Position numbers and translations under genes: made by a program. The notes below the pieces were generated by a model. The model had not been told where the DNA came from, searched no databases, and saw only the letters and a list, made by a program, of their open reading frames with translations. This document shows positions 31,125 to 39,491 of a stretch of 64,000 bases of DNA, piece by piece; position 1 is the stretch's first letter, and each line of letters begins with the position of its first letter. This DNA is from Magnetospirillum sp. 15-1. Lineage in GTDB: Bacteria > Pseudomonadota > Alphaproteobacteria > Rhodospirillales > Magnetospirillaceae. The DNA is taken from positions 466,632-530,631 of the forward strand of contig NZ_FXXN01000028.1 in NCBI RefSeq assembly GCF_900184795.1. The letters are read 5' to 3'.

Positions 31125-31199
31125 GATGCAACTAGGAGGTAGATTTCTTACTCCTTCGTATGATAGATGCTCCTTATGGATAGGATCTGTGGGGGCGCC

Positions 31200-31400
31200 A
31201 TGCATGCGCGCTTGGCCGCCATCGGTGAAAACGACACCCTTGGCGACGACATTCTGGATCAGTTGGAAGGCGAGGCTCTGGTGATTCTGGAGCATCCCGA
31301 TCTCTACATGGCCGTCACCGTCGCCATGGCGCGCTCGTCGCTGGAGTTGATCCAGCGCCTGCGCCGCCGGAACTCCATCCCGGCCGCCCGGGTCGCCTAG
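31200..31400 (+). CDS. Small uncharacterised protein
   Basis: 66 residues (MHARLAAIGENDTLGDD ...), acidic then basic, with two predicted helices and no signal peptide or membrane segment. I do not recognise the family. The start is uncertain: ATG 31200 has GGGGGCG just upstream and follows a possible -10 box at 31159-31164; ATG 31167 (77 residues) and ATG 31176 are in frame but without ribosome sites. The stretch LDQLEGEALVILEHPDLYMAV and the codon use look like real coding sequence. Confidence 0.55.
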   Translation: MHARLAAIGENDTLGDDILDQLEGEALVILEHPDLYMAVTVAMARSSLELIQRLRRRNSIPAARVA

Positions 31401-31494
31401 GTCTCCCCCCTTCTTTCCCAGCCTTCCCCTTCCCTGCCCCCGGAACATGGCGTAATAATCCCGCCTCCCGCTCTCGCGCCGTTCCGAGGTCGCC

Positions 31495-33534
31495 ATGAAA
31501 TCCCTGTGGTCCGATACCGATGCCGAGTCCTTCGTCGCGCGCTATGCGTCCGAGGGCGTCAACCGCGACCTGGCCCTGAGGGTCTACACCACCCGTCTGC
31601 TGGGCGGCGACCCCCGGCTGGTACTGCACGGCGGCGGCAACACCAGTTGCAAGACCACGGTCACCGACCTGCTGGGCGAGGCGGTCGAGGTGCTGTGCGT
31701 CAAGGGCTCGGGCTGGGACATGGGCGACATCGAGCCGGCCGGCCTGCCCGCCGTACGCCTCGCTCCCCTTCTGAAGCTGCGCAAGCTGGAACGCCTGTCC
31801 GACGAGGACATGGTGGATTACCAGCGCGGCAACCTGATGAACTCGTCGTCGCCCAACCCGTCGGTGGAGACGCTGCTGCACGGCTTCCTGCCCCACAAGT
31901 TCATCGACCACACCCATTCCACCGCCGTGCTGTCCCTGGTGGACCAGCCCGACGGCGAGGCCCTGGCGCGTGAGGTCTATGGCAGGCGCATGGGCTACGT
32001 GCCCTACATCATGCCGGGCTTCGCCCTGGCCAGGAAGGCGGCCGAAATCTACGAGCAGGACCCATCGGTGGAAGGCCTGATCCTGGTCAAGCACGGCATC
32101 TTCACCTTCGGAGACGACGCCCGGACCGCCTACGAGCGGATGATCGAGATGGTGACCCTGGCCGAGCAACGGCTGGAGAAGGGCCGCAAGCCCCTGGCCG
32201 CCGCCAAGGACCTGCCCAAGGACCCCGCCCTCCTGGCCGAGGTGGCGCCCATCCTGCGCGGCCTGCTGGCCAATGGCTCCCGGCGCCGGGTGCTGGATTT
32301 CCGCACCTCGTCCGCCATCCGCGCCTATGTGGACGGCGCCGAGGTCGGCCGCTACTCCCAGCAGGGCGTGGTCACCCCCGACCACACCATCCGCACCAAG
32401 AACTGGCCGGTGGTGCTGCCCGCGCCGCAGGCCGGCAAACTGGCGGAGTGGGCCGAGGGCGCCAAGGCGGCCATCGACGCCTTCGAGGCCAAGTACCACG
32501 CCTATTTCAGCCGCAACAACCAGCGCCTGGGCGGCATCAAGACCGAGCTCGACCCCAAGCCCTGCGTCGCCCTGGTACCGGGCCTCGGCCTGTTCGGCGT
32601 CGGCGCCTCGGCCAAGGATGCCGGCATCGCCGCCGACATCGCCGTCAACACGGTGGAGAGCATCACCGACGCCGAGGCCATCGGCCGCTTCGAGCCGGTG
32701 GGCGAGGCCGATCTGTTCGACCTGGAATACTGGTCGCTGGAACAGGCCAAGCTGGGCAAGGCCGCCGAGAAGCCCCTGGCCCGTCAGGTGGTGGTGGTCA
32801 CCGGCGGCGGATCGGGCATCGGCGCCGCCACCGCCAAGGCCTTCGCGCGCGACGGCGCCGAGGTGGCGGTGCTCGACCGCGACCCGGAAGCCGCCGCCAA
32901 GGCCGCCAAGGCGTGCGGCGGCAAGGCCATCGGCCTGGCCTGCGACGTCACCGACGCGGCCTCGGTCCGCGCCGCCTTCGACAAGGTGGCCGAGCGTTTC
33001 GGTGGGCTGGACGTGGTGGTCAGCAATGCCGGCGCCGCCTGGCAGGGCGCGGTGGGCGAGGTGGACGACGCCACTCTCAGGACCTCGTTCGAACTGAATT
33101 TCTTCGGCCACCAGAGCGTCGCCCAGAACGCCGTGCGCATCTTCAAGGCCCAGGGCACCGGCGGCGCCCTGCTGTTCAACGCCTCCAAGCAGGCGGTCAA
33201 TCCGGGCAAGAATTTCGGCCCTTATGGCTTGCCCAAGGCCGCCACCATGTTCCTGATGAAGCAGTACGCGCTGGACCACGGCAAGGACGGCATCCGCTCC
33301 AATGCGGTCAACGCCGACCGCATCCGCTCGGGCCTGCTCACCGACGAGATGATCAAGAGCCGTTCGTCGGCGCGCGGCCTGACCGAACAGGATTACATGG
33401 GCGGCAACCTGCTGGGCCGCGAGGTCACCGCCGAGGACGTGGCCGACGCCTTCCTGTGGCTGGCCAAGGCCTCCAAGGTCACCGCCTGCACCCTCACCGT
33501 GGACGGCGGCAACATCGAGGCGTCGCTGCGGTAG
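31495..33534 (+). CDS. Bifunctional class II aldolase / short-chain dehydrogenase
   Basis: 679 residues in two parts. The N-terminal about 400 residues are a class II (zinc) aldolase domain of the AraD/FucA/RhaD type, with HGGGNTSCK and the metal site HTHSTAVLSL, and KHGIFTFG. The C-terminal about 260 residues are a short-chain dehydrogenase with the nucleotide motif VVTGGGSGIGAA and the catalytic YGLPKAA (Tyr-x3-Lys). Related fusions act on rhamnulose 1-phosphate or similar deoxy-sugar products, splitting them and oxidising the lactaldehyde; no sugar kinase, isomerase or transporter lies beside this copy, so the substrate stays open. GAGGT precedes the ATG. Confidence 0.88.
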   Translation: MKSLWSDTDAESFVARYASEGVNRDLALRVYTTRLLGGDPRLVLHGGGNTSCKTTVTDLLGEAVEVLCVKGSGWDMGDIEPAGLPAVRLAPLLKLRKLERLSDEDMVDYQRGNLMNSSSPNPSVETLLHGFLPHKFIDHTHSTAVLSLVDQPDGEALAREVYGRRMGYVPYIMPGFALARKAAEIYEQDPSVEGLILVKHGIFTFGDDARTAYERMIEMVTLAEQRLEKGRKPLAAAKDLPKDPALLAEVAPILRGLLANGSRRRVLDFRTSSAIRAYVDGAEVGRYSQQGVVTPDHTIRTKNWPVVLPAPQAGKLAEWAEGAKAAIDAFEAKYHAYFSRNNQRLGGIKTELDPKPCVALVPGLGLFGVGASAKDAGIAADIAVNTVESITDAEAIGRFEPVGEADLFDLEYWSLEQAKLGKAAEKPLARQVVVVTGGGSGIGAATAKAFARDGAEVAVLDRDPEAAAKAAKACGGKAIGLACDVTDAASVRAAFDKVAERFGGLDVVVSNAGAAWQGAVGEVDDATLRTSFELNFFGHQSVAQNAVRIFKAQGTGGALLFNASKQAVNPGKNFGPYGLPKAATMFLMKQYALDHGKDGIRSNAVNADRIRSGLLTDEMIKSRSSARGLTEQDYMGGNLLGREVTAEDVADAFLWLAKASKVTACTLTVDGGNIEASLR

Positions 33535-33603
33535 TCGGTGACCTTGTCATCCTCCTGTGTAGCCGACCACCCGGTCTTTGAGGGAAACGGCTTGGGCCGC
33601 CGA

Positions 33604-33696
33604 ACCACGAAGGCGCAGAGGCACGAAGAAAAGAGAAGAAAATAAATTTTTCTTCTCTTTTCTTCGTGCTCCTTCATGCCTCGGTGCCTTCGTGGT
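33604..33696. repeat. Dispersed inverted repeat, copy 3, with perfect 22-bp stem
   Basis: Outer arms read ACCACGAAGGC inward from both ends. The inner stem is perfect over 22 bases (33621-33642 with 33648-33669, beginning GCACGAAGAAAAG) around a five-base loop, and the centre is A/T rich, unlike the 67-percent-range GC around it. It lies between two convergent genes, where the hairpin with T-runs on both sides could end transcription in either direction. Confidence 0.88.
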
Positions 33697-33768
33697 GAAT
33701 TTGGCCGTTGGGATACTGAAGAGATCCCCATCAACAACCGCTCGGGATGGCAGGAAAGCCGGGAGGTC

Positions 33769-34206
33769 TCAGCACGTCGGACAACGCACCACGGGCAGGT
33801 CGCGCTTGATCCAGCCCGGCCCGGCGCCCGAACCGCCCATGCCCTCGGAGACGTCGAGGATGCGGGTGAAGCCGGCCTCGGACAGCGCTTTGGCGGTGGC
33901 CCCCGAGCGGTTTCCGGTGCGGCAGATCAGGGCGATGGGGGCATTGCGGTCGCCGTTGGTGGTGGCCAGCAGGTCGCGGATGAAACCGGCGCCGCCGTCG
34001 GGATGGCGCATGGGAATCAGCCTGGCGCCCTCGGGCACCCCGGTCTGCTTCCATTCCTCGGGCTGGCGGATGTCGACCAGGACCACGTCACCCTTCTTCA
34101 CCGCCTGCAGCGCGTCGGGAGCCGAAATGGTCTTGATCTCCGCCGCCAGGGCGGTCCCCGCCATCACCAGCCAAGCCGCCATCGCCATCATCAGGGAACG
34201 CATCAT
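33769..34206 (-). CDS. Exported rhodanese-like domain protein
   Basis: 145 residues with a signal peptide (about 1-22, ending ALAA) and one rhodanese domain. It contains the strand-helix start VLVDIRQPEEW and the active-site loop LICRTGNRSGATA with the catalytic Cys, so it may transfer sulfur or reduce a thiol in the periplasm. A second Cys pair lies at the very C-terminus (CPTC). It lies 27 bases downstream of cbiO on the same strand and may ride on the cobalt-transport transcript, but no functional link to cobalt is known to me. Confidence 0.85.
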   Translation of the reverse strand: MMRSLMMAMAAWLVMAGTALAAEIKTISAPDALQAVKKGDVVLVDIRQPEEWKQTGVPEGARLIPMRHPDGGAGFIRDLLATTNGDRNAPIALICRTGNRSGATAKALSEAGFTRILDVSEGMGGSGAGPGWIKRDLPVVRCPTC

Positions 34207-34233
34207 ATCCGCCTTTTGCTTATTGAGGCATTT

Positions 34234-35028
34234 CTAATACACCCTCTGCCGGGCCGCCATCAAGGCCAGCGCCTCCTGGCGGGTCCGCACCCCCAGTTCC
34301 AGCAGCAGCGGCGGCTCCAATCCGCAGGCGGCCAGCGAGTCGCGGTCGGCCAGCACCTGGGCGGCCTCACCCTGGGCGATCACCCGCCCCCCCTGGAACA
34401 GCGCCACCCGGTCGGCGAAGCCATAGGCCAGATCGACCTCGTGGGTGGTGAACACCAGGGTGGCCCCCGCCTGGGCGAGACGATCGAGCGCCGCCAGCAG
34501 GCGTTTGCCCCCCTGGTGGTCGAGACCGGCCAGGGGTTCGTCCAGCAGCAGCACCTCCGGTTCCATGGCCAGGGCCCCGGCGATGGCCACCCGCTTCTTC
34601 TGGCCGAAGGACAGCATATGAGTGGCGCGCCCGGCCAGTTCGGCGATGCCCAGGGCCTCCAGCGCCGCGTTCACCCGCCGGCGGGCCTCCGCCTCGGACA
34701 GGCCGAGATTGAGCGGCCCGAACGACACGTCCTCGGCCACCGTGGCGGCGAACAACTGGTCGTCGGGCTCCTGCAGCACCAGCCCGACCCGGCGGCGCCA
34801 GCCGGTCAGCGCCGCCCGCGAATACCCTATGGCCTCGCCTCCCAGCAGCACGGTGCCGGCGGCCGGCTTCAGCGTGCCGTTCAGGTGGAGCAGCAAGGTG
34901 GTCTTGCCCGCCCCGTTGGGTCCCAGCACCGCCAGCCGCCGCCCCCGCTCCACCGCGAGATCGAGACCGGCCAGGGCGGCGACGCCGCCGGGATAGGCAT
35001 AGCAGAGGCCCCTGGCCTCGAGAATCAT
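34234..35028 (-). CDS. cbiO: Cobalt ABC transporter ATP-binding protein CbiO
   Basis: ATPase of the energy-coupling-factor cobalt importer, on the cytoplasmic face. In 264 residues it has Walker A GPNGAGKTT, the Q-loop LQEPDDQLF typical of this family, the signature LSFGQKKRVAIAGAL, Walker B VLLLDEP and the H-loop TTHEVDLAYG. The ATG at 35028 lies in a four-base overlap with the cbiQ stop. It is the last gene of cbiMNQO. Confidence 0.95.
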   Translation of the reverse strand: MILEARGLCYAYPGGVAALAGLDLAVERGRRLAVLGPNGAGKTTLLLHLNGTLKPAAGTVLLGGEAIGYSRAALTGWRRRVGLVLQEPDDQLFAATVAEDVSFGPLNLGLSEAEARRRVNAALEALGIAELAGRATHMLSFGQKKRVAIAGALAMEPEVLLLDEPLAGLDHQGGKRLLAALDRLAQAGATLVFTTHEVDLAYGFADRVALFQGGRVIAQGEAAQVLADRDSLAACGLEPPLLLELGVRTRQEALALMAARQRVY

Positions 35029-35759
35029 CCCAGCCACAGGCTCACCCCCGCCAGCAGGGCGTGACCGCCCAGAATCAGCGCCAGGGCCGGTCCCGAGGCC
35101 GGGCGCGCGGTGGAAATCATGGGCAGCGAGCCGTCGAAGCCCCGTGCCGCCAGTCCCGTCTCCAGACGCCTTGCCCGTTCCATGGCGCGCGGCAGCAACT
35201 GGGCGATCAGCAGGCCGAGGGAGCGCACCTGCCGCCGCGGCCCGAACCAGCCGAGACGCGCCTCCTGGGCGGTGCGGATGGCCGTCGCCTGGTCCAGCAG
35301 CAGGAACAGGAAATGCCAGGTGAGCAGCATGATCTCGGCGATCTCGGCCGGCAGGCCGATACGGCGCAGGCCGCGCACCAGATCGGGAGCCGGGGTGGTG
35401 GCGGCCAGCAGCAGCAGGGCCGAGGCGGCGGAAGCGGCGCGCAGTACCACCAGGGCGGCGCGGCGGCCCTGGTCGGCGGCCAGATGCAGGCCGTGTGAAT
35501 CCACCTCCACGGCCAAGGTGGCGGCACCGGTCAGCACGAAGCCCAGCGGCAGGGCGTTGAGACGCAGCCAGTCGCCGGCGGGCAGCCGCGCCCCGCCCAG
35601 GGCCAGGCCCCAGACGGCGCCCAGCACCAGCGCCCCGCCCGGCCAGGGCGGCAGGATCAGGGCCAGGACCAGCAGGCCGAGGGCGAGCGCCGCCTTTTCC
35701 GACGGCGCCCGCTTTCGCCACGGCCCCGCCTGGGACAGGCGGTCAATGGCGAGACTCAT
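35025..35759 (-). CDS. cbiQ: Cobalt ECF transporter membrane subunit CbiQ
   Basis: Coupling membrane protein (T component) of the cobalt importer. In 244 residues it has about five hydrophobic segments and, in the C-terminal half, the two short cytoplasmic Ala-Arg motifs that contact CbiO (AQEARLGWFG region and LETGLAARGFDG). The start at 35759 overlaps the cbiN stop by four bases and its own stop overlaps cbiO, so all are translationally coupled. Confidence 0.92.
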   Translation of the reverse strand: MSLAIDRLSQAGPWRKRAPSEKAALALGLLVLALILPPWPGGALVLGAVWGLALGGARLPAGDWLRLNALPLGFVLTGAATLAVEVDSHGLHLAADQGRRAALVVLRAASAASALLLLAATTPAPDLVRGLRRIGLPAEIAEIMLLTWHFLFLLLDQATAIRTAQEARLGWFGPRRQVRSLGLLIAQLLPRAMERARRLETGLAARGFDGSLPMISTARPASGPALALILGGHALLAGVSLWLG

Positions 35760-36028
35760 TTGCTGGAACGACCGTGCCGCCGTCCGATGACGTAGCCCAG
35801 CAGACCGGCTCCGAAGGCGGCCTGGACCGCGAACAGCAGCCCCTCGATCTCCTTGGAAGGCTGCCAGAACGGCCCGGTCCACTTCTCGTAGGCGGGATGG
35901 GACGAGGTCACCACCTCGCTGGCCGCGTCGTCGGTGCCGCCGAACTGGCCGGCCGGGTTGAGGATCAGCGGAGCGGCGACGATCAGCAGGGCGGTGCCCA
36001 GCAGCAGGGAATTGGTGCGCGCGCTCAT
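35756..36028 (-). CDS. cbiN: Cobalt transport accessory subunit CbiN
   Basis: 90 residues with two membrane segments (about 7-25 and 62-82) joined by a short external loop holding FGGTDDAA and [13 protein letters not shown]. The loop pattern (GGTD, then a Tyr-Pro-Trp-rich part) is that of CbiN, which inserts metal into CbiM. It lies between cbiM and cbiQ, overlapping both by four bases. Confidence 0.92.
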   Translation of the reverse strand: MSARTNSLLLGTALLIVAAPLILNPAGQFGGTDDAASEVVTSSHPAYEKWTGPFWQPSKEIEGLLFAVQAAFGAGLLGYVIGRRHGRSSK

Positions 36029-36675
36029 GCCTTGGCTCCTTCGATCCGCATGCGGCGGCCGGCGAGGGCGTTCATCACCACCACGGTGACCAGTCCCTCG
36101 GCCACCGCCAGGGGCGCTTGCGTGATGGCGAAGATGCCGCCGAACTTGGCGAAGGCGCCGGCAAAGCCGGTCTCGGCATCGGGAAAGGCCAGGGCCAGTT
36201 GGAACGAGGTGACCACATAGGTGGCGAGATCGCCCAGAAACGCCGAGAGGAACACCGCCACCGCGACCGGAACGCCGAGCCGCCCGGCGAGGCGCCAGAC
36301 GCCATAGGCCACCCACGGCCCGGCGATGGCCATGGAGAAGACGTTGGCCCCCATGGTCGACAGCCCGCCATGGGCGAGCAGCAAGGCCTGGAACAGCAGC
36401 ACGATGGCGCCGATCACCGCCATGATGCCGGGACCGAACTGCATGGCGCCCAGCGCCGTGCCGGTGGGGTGCGAGCACGAGCCGGTGACGCTGGGCAGCT
36501 TGAGCGCCGACAGCACGAAGGTGAAACCGGCCGACGCCGCGATGTCGAGCCGCGCCTCGGGCCGTTCGGCCACGATGCGCTTCAGCGAGCGCGCACCCAG
36601 CACCACGAAGGGGGTGGAAACGCAGGTCCAGGCCAATGCGTGCCCGGCGGGAAGAAAACCTTCCATGATATGCAT
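36025..36675 (-). CDS. cbiM: Cobalt substrate-binding membrane subunit CbiM
   Basis: Metal-specific subunit of the cobalt importer, about seven membrane segments in 216 residues. The protein begins MHIMEGFLP, and the free N-terminus and His2 are the metal-binding site in this family, so the start must be at 36675; an in-frame upstream start would bury it. A second family block, [17 protein letters not shown], follows. It is the first gene of cbiMNQO, about 105 bases downstream of a cobalamin riboswitch. Confidence 0.95.
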   Translation of the reverse strand: MHIMEGFLPAGHALAWTCVSTPFVVLGARSLKRIVAERPEARLDIAASAGFTFVLSALKLPSVTGSCSHPTGTALGAMQFGPGIMAVIGAIVLLFQALLLAHGGLSTMGANVFSMAIAGPWVAYGVWRLAGRLGVPVAVAVFLSAFLGDLATYVVTSFQLALAFPDAETGFAGAFAKFGGIFAITQAPLAVAEGLVTVVVMNALAGRRMRIEGAKA

Positions 36676-36779
36676 GATGAACAGACTCCGTTCGTCGAGA
36701 GACTTCACTCGTCGCCGCGAAACGGAAAACTGACCCGACGGCACACCCCGGCCGAACGGGCTCGCAAGCGACTCTCGAT

Positions 36780-36975
36780 GATGGCAGGTCTCCTGACTCG
36801 CGGGTCGTTGGGTCCGGCATAGCCTTCCCAGCCCATTTTCGGGCCAGTGGCGTCTCTAACGGCCGGAACCTCTCCGCCTACAGTTGCGGGGGCAGTCACG
36901 GATTTGACCCTCTTTTCGAGGGGCGCACCGCGTTCCCATTTTCACCCCGTGCCGTCGCCGGCCACGGGGAACCAT
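36780..36975 (-). ncRNA. Cobalamin riboswitch in the cbiMNQO leader
   Basis: Read on the minus strand, the conserved blocks occur in order: GGGTGAAAATGGGAACGCGG, then GACTGCCCCCGCAACTGTA, GCCACTGG, TGGGAAGG and finally GAGTCAGGAGACCTGCC, which together define the adenosylcobalamin riboswitch. Coenzyme B12 binding would shut down cobalt uptake. The start of cbiM lies about 105 bases downstream; an expression platform in that stretch was not resolved by eye. Confidence 0.95.
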
Positions 36976-36983
36976 CGCCGGGC

Positions 36984-37012
36984 ACTATAATTTCGCCATG
37001 ATCGGGATGCAA
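36984..37012 (-). promoter_or_regulatory. Sigma-70-type promoter of the cbiM riboswitch transcript
   Basis: On the minus strand, -35 TTGCAT (37007-37012) and -10 TATAGT (36984-36989) are separated by exactly 17 bases and lie a few bases before the riboswitch start. Five of six positions in the -10 and four of six in the -35 match consensus. Confidence 0.75.
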
Positions 37013-37079
37013 ACCATTCCGGGACTGGTGGATTTGGGCCTGCTAGATTATGGCCCTGGCCTGTTTGAGGAGGTTTCCC

Positions 37080-37778
37080 GTGTCCCATACCATCGCCCTG
37101 GTCGACGACGACCGTAACATCCTGACCTCGGTCTCGATGGCGCTGGAGGCCGAGGGCTTCAAGGTGCGCACCTATACCGACGGCGCCGAGGCGCTACGCG
37201 GCCTGACCAGCCAGCCGGCCGACCTGGCCGTGCTCGACATCAAGATGCCGCGCATGGACGGCATGGAGCTGCTGCAGCGCCTGCGCAAGCAATCGGCCAT
37301 CCCGGTGATCTTCCTCACCTCCAAGGATGACGAGATCGACGAGTTGCTCGGCCTGCGCATGGGCGCCGACGACTACATCAAGAAGCCCTTTTCGCAGAAG
37401 CTGCTGATCGAGCGTATCCGCACCCTGATCCGCCGGCTGGAGGCCAACGCCGCCGGACCGGACGAGGGGGGCGGCGAGACCCTGGTGCGCGGGCTGCTGG
37501 TGCTCGACCCCGGCCGGCACATCTGCACCTGGAAGGGAAAGGCGGTCGACCTCACCGTCACCGAGTTCCTGCTGCTGAAATCCCTGGCCATGCGCCCCGG
37601 CCACGTCAAGAACCGCGACCAGTTGATCGATGCCGCCTATGGCGAGTCCATCTACGTGGACGACCGCACCATCGACAGCCACATCAAACGGCTGCGCAAG
37701 AAGTTCCGCGAGGTGGACGACGAGTTCGCCCAGATCGAGACCCTGTACGGCGTCGGCTATCGTTATCGTGACGAGTGA
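37080..37778 (+). CDS. chvI: Response regulator ChvI
   Basis: OmpR-type regulator of the ChvG/ChvI system, which in alphaproteobacteria responds to acid or cell-wall stress. The receiver domain (about 1-120) has the acidic pair DDD, phosphorylated Asp in [11 protein letters not shown] and the Lys in YIKKPFS; a winged-helix DNA-binding domain follows (about 140-232, GYRYRDE at the end). The GTG at 37080 is chosen over ATG 37050 because GAGGAGGT lies six bases upstream and the product then begins [12 protein letters not shown] like other ChvI proteins. The chvG gene follows after nine bases. Confidence 0.93.
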   Translation: MSHTIALVDDDRNILTSVSMALEAEGFKVRTYTDGAEALRGLTSQPADLAVLDIKMPRMDGMELLQRLRKQSAIPVIFLTSKDDEIDELLGLRMGADDYIKKPFSQKLLIERIRTLIRRLEANAAGPDEGGGETLVRGLLVLDPGRHICTWKGKAVDLTVTEFLLLKSLAMRPGHVKNRDQLIDAAYGESIYVDDRTIDSHIKRLRKKFREVDDEFAQIETLYGVGYRYRDE

Positions 37779-37787
37779 GTCGCTGTC

Positions 37788-39416
37788 ATGACGAGTGAGC
37801 CTGGGCCTTCCCGGCGGCGCCTGCCCCGCTGGCGGCTGCTCGCCTCGCCGCTCACCCGGCGCATCCTGGCGGTCAACCTGCTGGCGCCCATCGTGCTGGT
37901 GGCGGGCGTCATGTATCTCGACCGCTACAAGCAGGGGCTGATCCGCGCCGAACTGGACGGGCTGGGCACCCAGGCCGAGATGGTGGCCGGCGCCATCGGC
38001 GAGGGCGCGGTGTTCGAGGAAGAGATGGGCTTCTTCGAGATCAATCCCGACATGGCGCAGCAGATGGTGCGCCGCCTGTCCGAGCCGGCCAAGTTCCGCG
38101 CCCGGCTGTTCGGGGCGGTGGGCGAACTGGCCGCCGATTCCCGCGTGGTAGGCGGCGCCAAGGGCTCCATCTACATCGAGGAACTGCCGCCGCCCACCCC
38201 GCCCCACTGGGCCGACCGGCTGGCGCGGCAGTGGGACCGCTGGGCGCGATGGATGCCCAGGGACGAGACCCTGCCGCTCTACCGCGAGCATCCCAACGCG
38301 CGGGCCGACGATTTCGAGGAGGTGATGAGCGCCATGGCCGGACGGCCCGCCTGGGCGGTGCGGTCGCGCAAGAGCGGCGCCCTGATGCTGTCGGTGGCGG
38401 TGCCGGTCCAGCGCTACAAGCAGGTGGTGGGCGCCCTCTTGATCACCGCCGACGGCACCAACATCGCCCGCTCGCTGTTCCAGGTGCGCATCGCCATCCT
38501 GCAGGCCTTCGCCGTGTCGCTGGCGCTGACCATCGGCGTGTCGCTCTACATGGCCGGCACCATCGCCCGGCCCATCCGCCGGCTGGCCCTGGCCGCCGAG
38601 CGGGTCCGCCACGGTCAGGGCCGCGTCCACGCCATTCCCGACCTGTCGCGGCGCAAGGACGAGATCGGCGAGCTGTCCGTGGCCCTGAAGGAGATGACCG
38701 AGGCCCTGTGGCGGCGCATGGACGCCATCGAGGCCTTCGCCGCCGACGTGGCCCACGAGATCAAGAACCCGCTGACCTCGCTCCGCTCGGCCGTCGAGAC
38801 GGCGGCGCGCATCGAGGACCCGGAAAAACGCGCCCGCCTGATGGCCATCGTGCTGGACGACGTCGGGCGCCTGGACCGGCTGATCAGCGACATCTCGGAC
38901 GCGTCGCGCATCGACGCCGAGATGAGCCGGGCCGAGACCGGGCCGGTGACCCTGGACGCCATGCTCGACACCATGGCCGAGATCTATCGCGGCACCTGCG
39001 AGGACCGGGGCCTGCGCTTCGAGGTGGAGCGGCCCGGGGGCGACGCCCTGGCGGTCCAAGGCATCGAATCGCGTCTGGTCCAGGTACTGCGCAACCTGAT
39101 CGCCAACGCCGTGTCGTTCAGCCCGGAGGGCGGCCTGATCCGTCTTGCCGCCCGGCGGGACGGCGGACGCATCGTGCTGACCGTCGAGGATCAGGGGCCG
39201 GGCATACCGCCCAACAAACTGGACGCCATCTTCGAGCGTTTCTACTCGGAGCGGCCCGAGGGCGAGAAGTTCGGCACCCATTCCGGCCTGGGCCTGTCCA
39301 TCTCGCGCCAGATCGTCGAGGCCCATGGCGGCACCATCCGCGCCGAGAACCGCGAGGCCGACGGCCCGACGGGGGGCGGAGCCCGATTCGAGGTGAGCCT
39401 GCCCGCGTCGGACTGA
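37788..39416 (+). CDS. chvG: Sensor histidine kinase ChvG
   Basis: Partner kinase of ChvI. In 542 residues there are two membrane segments (about 26-46 and 232-255), a periplasmic stimulus-sensing domain between them, HAMP, a phosphoacceptor helix FAADVAHEIKNPLTSLRSA and an ATPase domain with NLIANAVSFSPEGG, DQGPGIP and HSGLGLSISRQIVEAHGG. The preference for IKNPLTSLRSA is typical of ChvG. The usual third partner genes (hprK, pts) are not behind it here; instead a small charged exported protein follows after 75 bases. Confidence 0.93.
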   Translation: MTSEPGPSRRRLPRWRLLASPLTRRILAVNLLAPIVLVAGVMYLDRYKQGLIRAELDGLGTQAEMVAGAIGEGAVFEEEMGFFEINPDMAQQMVRRLSEPAKFRARLFGAVGELAADSRVVGGAKGSIYIEELPPPTPPHWADRLARQWDRWARWMPRDETLPLYREHPNARADDFEEVMSAMAGRPAWAVRSRKSGALMLSVAVPVQRYKQVVGALLITADGTNIARSLFQVRIAILQAFAVSLALTIGVSLYMAGTIARPIRRLALAAERVRHGQGRVHAIPDLSRRKDEIGELSVALKEMTEALWRRMDAIEAFAADVAHEIKNPLTSLRSAVETAARIEDPEKRARLMAIVLDDVGRLDRLISDISDASRIDAEMSRAETGPVTLDAMLDTMAEIYRGTCEDRGLRFEVERPGGDALAVQGIESRLVQVLRNLIANAVSFSPEGGLIRLAARRDGGRIVLTVEDQGPGIPPNKLDAIFERFYSERPEGEKFGTHSGLGLSISRQIVEAHGGTIRAENREADGPTGGGARFEVSLPASD

Positions 39417-39491
39417 AGCGAGCGCACCACCTTTATTCCGCCGCATTCCGGTGGCCTGATACGTCATCACGTTTTTGGGGAGCACACGCTC

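Larger units (their letters stand above)
36676..37079. other. Regulatory intergenic region between cbiM and chvI
   Basis: 404 bases between divergent genes with no protein gene. It holds, from cbiM outward, a leader of about 100 bases, the cobalamin riboswitch (36780-36975) and its promoter (36984-37012). The last about 65 bases belong to the chvI leader, which has GAGGAGGT at 37067-37074 before the GTG start; no clear chvI promoter can be named. Confidence 0.7.
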
